Source: Francisellaceae bacterium (GTDB taxonomy: Bacteria; Pseudomonadota; Gammaproteobacteria; Berkiellales; Berkiellaceae). From it: 6,265 nt of DNA. The first letter of the stretch is position 1; every line of letters starts with the position of its first letter. Below, piece after piece: positions 1 through 4,974 of this stretch. The stretch is taken from assembly GCA_023266415.1 (NCBI GenBank), contig JAHFQG010000071.1:1-6265 (forward strand), in the 5' to 3' direction. A program made the translations under genes and the position numbers. A model generated the notes under the pieces. It worked only from the letters and a program-made list of their open reading frames with translations. It ran no database searches and had not been told where the DNA came from.

Positions 1-30
1 AACCCAAACCCCAAACCCAAACCCAAACCC
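1..30. repeat. CCCAAA hexanucleotide tandem repeat with a G-quadruplex-type complementary strand
   Basis: The first 30 bases are tandem copies of AAACCC, with one copy carrying an extra C (CCCC at 9-12). Inside the open frame the repeat codes for alternating Pro and Asn after the extra C, and for Thr-Gln before it. Changes by whole units keep the frame and only alter the length of the dipeptide tract. Read on the minus strand it is five runs of three or four G separated by TTT, the standard pattern for an intramolecular G-quadruplex. The array touches the window edge and may be longer. Confidence 0.8.
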
Positions 31-349
31 ATCAGATAAAGAAAATAGCAATCTATCTGGTGAAAAAAGAAATAACGAGGATCATTTAGAAACAGACAAG
101 CCAACAGACAATGAGGAAAAAGAAAAATCCGATCATGTAAGCCCAAAAAAGGGTAAGAAAAGTCTGCTTAAGGGGCTTGCCGCCCTGGTTAACAGAAAAT
201 CTGCGAAAAAATCCAATCTTTCCCCAGAAATAAACGCCGAAATGCCCACACAAAACACATCTGCTCTACTTTTTAATAGTCAGGTTCCTTCTCATAAAAG
301 CGGACAAAAAGTATGCCCAACTAAGCCAGTTTACTGCCATATTCTTTAG
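2..349 (+). CDS. 3' end of a hydrophilic protein with a C-terminal CaaX-like tail (Cys-His-Ile-Leu); 5' end outside the window
   Basis: The frame is open from base 2 to the TAG at 347-349, giving 115 visible residues. The first methionine is at visible residue 81, so the true start must lie upstream. I do not recognise the family. Visible residues 1-10 are a Pro-Asn dipeptide repeat, and 11-47 are charged and Asn/Glu/Lys-rich, probably disordered. Residues 49-70 form a strongly basic segment (Lys49, 50, 52, 53, 57, Arg65, Lys66, 69, 70) around a short hydrophobic patch (LLKGLAALV), which could be an amphipathic membrane-binding helix. The tail reads VCPTKPVYCHIL: Cys112 is exactly fourth from the end, with Ile and Leu in the last two positions, and a further Cys lies at 105. 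This fits a geranylgeranylation-type CaaX box, although His is unusual at the first 'a'. The stop lies 2 bp from that of the convergent gene, whose product also ends in CaaX. The inferred role is a host-directed effector; the function is unknown. Biased composition and the lack of a start lower confidence that this frame is translated. Confidence 0.6.
   Translation, partial: TQTPNPNPNPSDKENSNLSGEKRNNEDHLETDKPTDNEEKEKSDHVSPKKGKKSLLKGLAALVNRKSAKKSNLSPEINAEMPTQNTSALLFNSQVPSHKSGQKVCPTKPVYCHIL
335..346 (+). other. Codons for a CaaX-like C-terminal tetrapeptide (CHIL)
   Basis: TGC CAT ATT CTT lies directly before the TAG stop and encodes Cys-His-Ile-Leu. Leu in the last position and an aliphatic residue before it match the preference of host geranylgeranyltransferase I. 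His in the first variable position is not classical, though that position is the most tolerant. That this tail is used is inference. Confidence 0.4.
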
Positions 350-351
350 TT

Positions 352-1848
352 CTATAACACCACGCAACACCTCGTGTTTGGGTGTTCTACTTTCCTCGAT
401 GGGCGGAAGCTAGTTGGCTGACGTCTAAATACCAGAGGGGAAGGATCCCTTTCACAGGTATGCATAAACAACCGAACTGCTTCAGTTTGAGCGAGTCTTC
501 TTTTTTGAGCTTCTGGCATCACCGCCAACATTAACCTCCCCCGTTCTACTTCAGCAGGTTTTTGGATATCATGGTGCTGTTCAATGATGCGTGAAAACAA
601 AAAACACTCAATGGCTGAAGTAGGGTACTTGTTTATAAAACCTTTTAAAGTCCGTGTTCTATCCCACTGGCTCCATCTTTTATAAAAAGGCTTGATTTGT
701 TGAAAAGCCTCCTGTTCCGTTAAATGGGGAGAATGCCTTATAAAACAAAGCGTTAACAACGAAGGAAGAGTTTGTTTCACATTGGCCCAGGCACAATGCC
801 CCCCTTTCATTTGTTTGGCTTTTTGATGAAAATAGGCCTTTCGGTCCAACGCTAATTGCTCTTTAAGCTGGGTGTTAAAAAAAGCAAGACTGTTGTCTTT
901 TTCAAGAATATGGGTGTTGGACCGGCTGAGCACATTGGATATGAATGTTGGTTGTATAACTTCCAACTTCTCAAATGTGTAGAAGAGGCTGCCATACCGA
1001 TCTCTATCCGCCAACAACCCCCGATTCATGTACCCACAAATGTTATTCATAAAAATATAATTAATATTATGATTATAAATCCCTGAAAGAAGAACAATGG
1101 GGTGAGTGTGATCATACTGCGATTTGACTTTCTCCAATATGTCAGGCGATAACCAGGCTTTTTTGACTTGATAGGCCATTTTAAGTGCGCTTAAACAGTC
1201 TTTTAAAACACTCTGAGGAATGTTGTTATGCCCTATGTCAGGATGTTGTAAAAATGTTTCAAACGAATGACATAAAGCCTCCAATGTGTAAAAAACATCA
1301 TATCCCTCCAAGGGAATAGACAGGGTTTGTGCCTTCAATTGCACCTCTAACGTGCCCTCAATCCCCAATTTATGAGCCAAAAGTCGGATGTCTTGATAGC
1401 GCGTATAGGTTAGTTCCGGAGTTGCCTCTAAATTCTCTTTCAATCTTGTCAAAAAAGAGCTAACACAGGCTTGAGCCTGTGTACTTCCCAAAGTTGTTTC
1501 TAGCCAAATAACTAAGTTTATAGAATGCTCGAAAGGTGCTGGGTTATTGGGAAGGCAATAGAATTTTTGTAATAAGGCACATAAATCTTGTAATACAAAA
1601 CAATATTGGTCTTTCTCTTCCGAAGAGTGGCAATATTTTTCTACAAATAATAAATCTACTAGGTTATTACTCAAACAAACCCTTATTCCCGGTATTTCTT
1701 TAAAAGATAAGGCCGTACAAGTCGCTGTTTTTAAGAGCAATAGGCGGATATGCTGCAATTTGTACTGTAAAGACTCCCATGCCCCCTCTTCTAAAGATAA
1801 AACGGTACTGGATAGGTTATTCAATGCTTGTATTAACATACCAAACAT
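352..1848 (-). CDS. Uncharacterised 498-residue cysteine-rich protein ending in a CaaX box (Cys-Val-Val-Leu); candidate host-targeted effector
   Basis: The start is the ATG at 1848-1846, preceded on the minus strand by GAGG (1860-1857) at 8 nt, a good ribosome binding site. I do not recognise the family. There is no signal peptide and no clear transmembrane segment; the sequence looks mostly alpha-helical with leucine-rich stretches (around 30-40, 84-98 and 186-200). It has 16 cysteines (44, 58, 73, 83, 90, 98, 128, 193, 218, 271, 352, 368, 415, 465, 494, 495), many for a bacterial cytosolic protein. The last 25 residues carry Arg475, Arg476, Arg482, Arg485, Lys486 and Arg493, followed by CCVVL. 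That is a CaaX box with Leu at X (geranylgeranyl type), a neighbouring cysteine that could be palmitoylated, and a basic patch, as in small GTPases such as RhoB (CCKVL). Host prenylation of bacterial effectors is known in Legionella. No Dot/Icm E-block is evident. It looks more AT-rich than the adjacent housekeeping genes. The catalytic role, if any, is unknown. Confidence 0.8.
   Translation of the reverse strand: MFGMLIQALNNLSSTVLSLEEGAWESLQYKLQHIRLLLLKTATCTALSFKEIPGIRVCLSNNLVDLLFVEKYCHSSEEKDQYCFVLQDLCALLQKFYCLPNNPAPFEHSINLVIWLETTLGSTQAQACVSSFLTRLKENLEATPELTYTRYQDIRLLAHKLGIEGTLEVQLKAQTLSIPLEGYDVFYTLEALCHSFETFLQHPDIGHNNIPQSVLKDCLSALKMAYQVKKAWLSPDILEKVKSQYDHTHPIVLLSGIYNHNINYIFMNNICGYMNRGLLADRDRYGSLFYTFEKLEVIQPTFISNVLSRSNTHILEKDNSLAFFNTQLKEQLALDRKAYFHQKAKQMKGGHCAWANVKQTLPSLLTLCFIRHSPHLTEQEAFQQIKPFYKRWSQWDRTRTLKGFINKYPTSAIECFLFSRIIEQHHDIQKPAEVERGRLMLAVMPEAQKRRLAQTEAVRLFMHTCERDPSPLVFRRQPTSFRPSRKVEHPNTRCCVVL
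355..366 (-). other. Codons for a C-terminal CaaX box (CVVL)
   Basis: Read on the minus strand, TGC-type cysteine, two valines and a leucine directly precede the TAG stop (354-352), and another cysteine codon lies just upstream (369-367). CVVL is a textbook CaaX sequence with two aliphatic residues and a terminal Leu, which favours geranylgeranylation by host enzymes. Confidence 0.6.
356..386. repeat. Imperfect hairpin over the last codons of the minus-strand gene
   Basis: AACACC (356-361) pairs with GGTGTT (381-386), and inside it AACAC (366-370) pairs with GTGTT (374-378) around a 3-nt loop, with a small internal loop between the two stems. It sits at the junction of the two convergent genes, where transcription from both sides must end. 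Neither direction has a following T-run, so it is not a standard intrinsic terminator. It may be a by-product of the codons for Cys-Cys-Val-Val. Confidence 0.3.
1463..1482. repeat. Perfect 9-bp-arm inverted repeat inside the 498-residue gene
   Basis: ACACAGGCT (1463-1471) and AGCCTGTGT (1474-1482) are perfect reverse complements separated by 2 bases. In minus-strand RNA this would form a hairpin of about 8 bp with a 4-nt loop, followed 6 nt later by a run of six U (complement of AAAAAA at 1451-1456). It resembles an intrinsic terminator, but the gap to the U-run is long and it lies about a quarter of the way into the gene (codons about 122-129, in Ser-Thr-Gln-Ala-Gln-Ala-Cys). Function is uncertain. 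Confidence 0.35.
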
Positions 1849-1884
1849 CGAAAAAGCCTCAATAGTGTTTGCAGGGTAGAATGG

Positions 1885-1914
1885 GGTATAATCTTGGTTC
1901 CAGAGATTTTTTAA
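1885..1914 (-). promoter_or_regulatory. Possible divergent promoter for the 498-residue gene, overlapping the hisS -10
   Basis: On the minus strand, TTAAAA (1914-1909) and TATACC (1890-1885) each match the -35 and -10 consensus at four of six positions, with an 18-bp spacer. The TATA core at 1887-1890 would be shared with the hisS -10 on the other strand. Transcription would start roughly 30 nt before the ATG at 1848. The match is weak and could be chance in AT-rich DNA, but the gene needs a promoter within this short intergenic region or inside hisS. Confidence 0.25.
1887..1892 (+). promoter_or_regulatory. -10 box of the hisS operon promoter
   Basis: TATAAT matches the sigma-70 -10 consensus exactly. 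No good -35 is visible at 16-18 bp; the best hexamers there match at only about two positions, so activity may rest on the strong -10 or on an activator. Transcription would begin near 1899, giving a leader of about 30 nt to the TTG at 1929. This also argues against the longer hisS reading frame, whose upstream ATG (1869) would not be in the transcript. Confidence 0.6.
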
Positions 1915-1916
1915 GT

Positions 1917-1923
1917 AGGAAGG
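1917..1923 (+). promoter_or_regulatory. Ribosome binding site that fixes the hisS start at TTG 1929
   Basis: AGGAAGG lies 5 nt before the TTG at 1929-1931 (8 nt when measured from AGGA). The reading frame also contains an upstream ATG at 1869, but that would add 20 residues absent from the HisRS family and would start before the -10 box. The TTG start gives MSLIQAIRGMND, which aligns with the E. coli N-terminus MAKNIQAIRGMND. Confidence 0.75.
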
Positions 1924-1928
1924 TTAAC

Positions 1929-3194
1929 TTGTCTTTGATTCAGGCAATACGCGGCATGAATGATATCTTGCCCCAAGATACCCCTCATTGGCAATACTTA
2001 GAACAGCTCATCCGACATTGTATGGCAACCTATGGGTACCAAGAAATTCGACTGCCCATCGTGGAATCTACCGCCCTTTTTTGTCGCTCCATCGGTGATA
2101 TAACCGACATTGTGGAAAAGGAAATGTACACCTTTGCCGACCGCAATGGCGATAGCCTTACCCTCCGCCCAGAAGGCACCGCTCAATGCGTACGGGCTTG
2201 CCTAGAGCACGGGCTGCTCCACCACCAAACCCCCCACCTGTATTATATTGGCCCCATGTTTCGCCATGAACGGCCCCAAAAAGGCCGCTATCGCCAATTT
2301 TTTCAGTTAGGTGTCGAAACCCTAGGCCTAGAAGGCCCTGAAACCGATGCCGAACACCTGGAAATGATGGCTCGCTTATGGAAAGCCCTGGGGTTAACCC
2401 CCCACATCCACCTGCAGCTCAATACCTTGGGTAGCCTAGATGCCCGACAACACTATAAAACCGCCTTGGTGGCCTATTTTTCCAAATACACCCATCAATT
2501 GGACGAAGATTCCATCCGACGCCTCTCTAAAAACCCCCTCCGTATCCTAGACAGCAAAAACCCCGATATGGCCGATTTACTGGCTGGCGCCCCCTCTATG
2601 GCCGATTTTATTGACGAAGACTCTCAACAGCATTTTACAACGGTGTGTCAATTGTTAGACACAGTGGGGATCTCCTACCAACATAACCCCCGATTGGTGC
2701 GTGGGCTAGATTACTATTGTAAAACTGTCTACGAATGGGTGACGCCCCTCTTGGGCGCTCAAAGCACCGTGTGTGGGGGAGGGCGGTACGATGGGCTGGT
2801 GGCTGAATTGGGAGGCAAACCCACCCCAGCTGTGGGTTTTTCAGTGGGCTTAGAACGCCTTTTACTCTTATCGCAAACCGTTTCCCCCCCCAAACCAGCC
2901 CCTGCGCCCGATGTTTTTATGATACTATTAAACACCGCACAGGCCGGGTTTGCCCTGGCCAAACAGTGTCGAGATGCTAAATTATCTGTACAAGTCAATT
3001 ATGGCGGCGGAAGCCTCAAAAGCCAGCTGAAGCGTGCGGATAGTAGCCAGGCTCGTTGGGCCTTCATCATGGGTAAAGAAGAATTAGCCCAACACTGTGT
3101 GCTCATTAAATGGCTTCGGGCAGATAAACCCCAAGAAACCGTGGCTTTTTCAGACTTCAACGCCTGGATCAACAAGGAACACCCCTATGTATGA
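1929..3194 (+). CDS. hisS: Histidine--tRNA ligase (class II HisRS)
   Basis: This cytosolic enzyme charges tRNA-His with histidine at the cost of ATP. From the TTG start it has 421 residues, close to the 424 of E. coli. The N-terminal IQAIRGMND (4-12) is typical of the family, and motif 1 lies near RLPIVE (41-46). Motif 2 is FRHERPQKGRYRQF (111-124). The HisRS-specific signature LVRGLDYY (256-263) contains Arg258, the counterpart of catalytic Arg259 in E. coli. GGGRYDGL follows at 283-290, and motif 3 is AVGFSVGLER (301-310). A Pro-rich linker (319-327), partly encoded by a run of eight C, leads to the C-terminal anticodon-binding domain with NYGGGSLKSQLKRAD (357-371). It is the first gene of the operon and its TGA overlaps the start of yfgM by 8 nt. 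All catalytic motifs are intact. In E. coli ispG lies upstream; here the upstream neighbour is an unrelated divergent gene. Confidence 0.97.
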   Translation: MSLIQAIRGMNDILPQDTPHWQYLEQLIRHCMATYGYQEIRLPIVESTALFCRSIGDITDIVEKEMYTFADRNGDSLTLRPEGTAQCVRACLEHGLLHHQTPHLYYIGPMFRHERPQKGRYRQFFQLGVETLGLEGPETDAEHLEMMARLWKALGLTPHIHLQLNTLGSLDARQHYKTALVAYFSKYTHQLDEDSIRRLSKNPLRILDSKNPDMADLLAGAPSMADFIDEDSQQHFTTVCQLLDTVGISYQHNPRLVRGLDYYCKTVYEWVTPLLGAQSTVCGGGRYDGLVAELGGKPTPAVGFSVGLERLLLLSQTVSPPKPAPAPDVFMILLNTAQAGFALAKQCRDAKLSVQVNYGGGSLKSQLKRADSSQARWAFIMGKEELAQHCVLIKWLRADKPQETVAFSDFNAWINKEHPYV

Positions 3195-3828
3195 CACTGA
3201 CCAAGAACAACTCGACCAACTCAAAGCTTGGTGGCAACGCTATGGCCGATGGGTGATGGTTGCGGTAACTTTTACCGGCTTTTCTTACCTGGGATGGCAT
3301 GTTTGGCAAGATACCCAAAAGTCTCGCCAAGAACAAGCTGCCCTGCATTTTGCGGCCCTGTTAAAATCGGTGGAAACCCATCAAACCGCCGACATCGAAG
3401 CTCAATTAAAACTCATGCGTGACCAATACGCCACCACGGCCTATGCCGATATCAGCTCTCTTCTGGTGGCGCGCTTATCCGTCGAAGCCAAAGACTACGA
3501 CGAAGCCAAAGTCCATTTGCGTTGGGTGATGTCGCACAGTCACTATCCCCCCTATCGAGACTTAGCTCAATTACGGTTAGTGCGTATTCTTATGGAAGAG
3601 GGGCAGTGGGCAGAAGCCTCTACTCTCTTATCCACGCTTCAAAAGGCGCCTGAATATCAAACTTTGGTGGCTGAACTACAAGGGGACTTACTGGTTAAAG
3701 AAAATAAACCCCAAGAAGCTTGGATGGCTTACCAAAAAGCGCGCGAGGTTGCCCCATTCTCATTGCAAGATCGCGCTTTACTACAAATGAAGCAACAAAC
3801 ACTCTCCTCATCCTCCTCTCCTCCTTAA
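3187..3828 (+). CDS. yfgM: YfgM-like ancillary SecYEG translocon subunit with TPR-type repeats
   Basis: In E. coli, YfgM is an inner-membrane protein that associates with SecYEG and with periplasmic chaperones such as PpiD, and so helps proteins leave the translocon. This 213-residue protein (206 in E. coli) has the same plan. A short acidic N-terminus contains DQEQLDQLKAWWQRYG (5-20), followed by one transmembrane helix at about 22-40 and a large helical periplasmic part with tetratricopeptide-like repeats (about 50-200). These include pairs such as DYDEAKVHLRWVM and GQWAEASTLLSTL, and ELQGDLLVKENKPQEAWMAYQKA. The ATG at 3187 was chosen because AAGGA (3174-3178) lies 8 nt upstream. The frame can be extended to an ATG at 3097, but that lies wholly inside hisS and adds non-homologous residues. 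It overlaps hisS by 8 nt, suggesting coupled translation. The C-terminus ends in a run of five serines and two prolines from a pyrimidine-rich tract. Confidence 0.88.
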   Translation: MYDTDQEQLDQLKAWWQRYGRWVMVAVTFTGFSYLGWHVWQDTQKSRQEQAALHFAALLKSVETHQTADIEAQLKLMRDQYATTAYADISSLLVARLSVEAKDYDEAKVHLRWVMSHSHYPPYRDLAQLRLVRILMEEGQWAEASTLLSTLQKAPEYQTLVAELQGDLLVKENKPQEAWMAYQKAREVAPFSLQDRALLQMKQQTLSSSSSPP

Positions 3829-3837
3829 AGGTTTTTT

Positions 3838-4974
3838 ATGCGTAAAATGGTTCCTGGCAGTGTGCTCTTCTTTCTCTTACTCACAGCTTGTGCTTCGCAC
3901 AAAATGCCCGCTAAGCCCTCTGTGGAGGCCAAGCAAACTGTAGCCACCCGGCTTTGGTCGGCTCAAGCCCTGGCCGGTCCTGGCCAAAAGCACCTTAATT
4001 TACAACCCACTGCTTCAGACACGGTCGTGTATGTGGCCGATTACAAAGGCTCGGTCATGGCCAGAAGTTTGGAATCAAATGCACTTCTGTGGAAAACACA
4101 CCTCAAAACTCCTTTAAGCGTGGGACCTGTGGTGGAGGGCGACTTATTGGTAGTTGGTTCTGAGCATGGAAAATTGTTCGCATTAGACATCCATCAAGGC
4201 AAACTTCAGTGGAAAGCCAGCCTTCCCACCACGGTCTTAGCCAAACCCAGCCTCGACAAAGAGGCGGTATATGTCACTACCATTGATAGCCATGTTACTG
4301 CATTTAATCGAAAAACGGGCACCCAGCGTTGGACCAGCACTCACGCACAGCCAGCTCTTATTTTAAGAGGGGGCAGTCAGCCTGTGGAAGAAGGAAATAC
4401 TTTATTTGTAGGCACCTACGATGGCAAACTCTTAGCCTTCAGCAAAGAAACCGGTGCCCTTCTGTGGGATAAAAGCATTGCGTTGCCCAAAGGGCGCACG
4501 GAAGTAGAGCGGATGGTCGACATCGTGGCCGACCTCAAACAAAATGACCATCGCATTGTAGTGGCTACCTATCAGGGCAAAATAGCCGCGGTGAATGCCG
4601 ATAACAGCAGCTTAGAGTGGCAGCGAGATTTTTCCGTCTATCAAAATTTTAGTGTGAGCCAAGAGGCGGTTTATTTGACCGACCAAGAAGGGATTATCAG
4701 CGCTTTAGATAGCCGAACCGGAGCTACTCTGTGGCAACAAACAGGGTTGAAAGGGCGCAGCCCCACCGGTCCCCAAGTCATTGGCCCTTGGGTAGTGGCG
4801 GGCGATGGGGCAGGGTATCTGTATTGGTTTCAAGCCTCCAATGGGCAATTGACAAGCATTGAAGATGTGGGGGAAGCGATGAGCATTCAACCCATCGTGG
4901 CCAATAATATCCTCATTGTTTATGGTAAAAAAGGTCATTGGGCGGCCTTTAAACCCATTCGGCGAACCCCATGA
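3838..4974 (+). CDS. bamB: Outer-membrane assembly lipoprotein BamB (PQQ-like beta-propeller)
   Basis: BamB is the lipoprotein partner of BamA in the beta-barrel assembly machine, facing the periplasm from the outer membrane. The 378-residue product (392 in E. coli) starts with a lipoprotein signal peptide. Its basic MRK and hydrophobic core end in the lipobox LTAC, with Cys18 to be lipidated; Ala at +2 allows sorting to the outer membrane. The rest is an eight-bladed propeller built from repeated blades with a G-x-hydrophobic-x-A-hydrophobic element and a distal Trp, for example GKLFALDIHQGKLQW (111-125), GKLLAFSKETGALLW (196-210) and GIISALDSRTGATLW (285-299). LILRGG (174-179) matches the E. 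coli loop with Leu173, Leu175 and Arg176, and TEVERMVDI (221-229) matches the loop with Asp227; both are reported BamA-contact regions. The second aspartate of that loop (Asp229 in E. coli) appears to be Val here. AAAGG lies 6 nt before the ATG. The stop overlaps der as ATGA. Confidence 0.95.
   Translation: MRKMVPGSVLFFLLLTACASHKMPAKPSVEAKQTVATRLWSAQALAGPGQKHLNLQPTASDTVVYVADYKGSVMARSLESNALLWKTHLKTPLSVGPVVEGDLLVVGSEHGKLFALDIHQGKLQWKASLPTTVLAKPSLDKEAVYVTTIDSHVTAFNRKTGTQRWTSTHAQPALILRGGSQPVEEGNTLFVGTYDGKLLAFSKETGALLWDKSIALPKGRTEVERMVDIVADLKQNDHRIVVATYQGKIAAVNADNSSLEWQRDFSVYQNFSVSQEAVYLTDQEGIISALDSRTGATLWQQTGLKGRSPTGPQVIGPWVVAGDGAGYLYWFQASNGQLTSIEDVGEAMSIQPIVANNILIVYGKKGHWAAFKPIRRTP

Noticed and set aside
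1..30. CCCAAA repeats considered as a CRISPR array or eukaryotic telomere contamination.
   Set aside because: There are no spacers, and the array runs directly into an open frame beside bacterial genes; a short coding microsatellite explains it.
856..1086. Plus-strand 76-codon frame inside the minus-strand gene.
   Set aside because: It is an antisense shadow of a well-supported gene, with no recognisable protein or ribosome binding site.
1911..1927. Two TTAA motifs upstream of the 498-residue gene, considered as a PmrA-type direct repeat that controls Dot/Icm effectors in Legionella and Coxiella.
   Set aside because: The spacing (13 bp between TTAA starts) and flanking bases do not fit the direct repeat as I know it, and TTAA is common in AT-rich DNA.
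2390..2401. Perfect 12-bp palindrome GGGGTTAACCCC inside hisS.
   Set aside because: It lies in ordinary coding sequence (Leu-Gly-Leu-Thr-Pro), has no T-run or partner copy in the window, and palindromes of this length can arise by chance.
3800..3825. Pyrimidine-rich TCC repeat at the end of yfgM.
   Set aside because: It is explained as codons for the serine-proline tail; short and imperfect, with no sign of a separate element.
3829..3837. Gap with six T after yfgM, considered as a terminator.
   Set aside because: There is no stem before the T-run, and the bases serve as the ribosome binding site and spacer of bamB.
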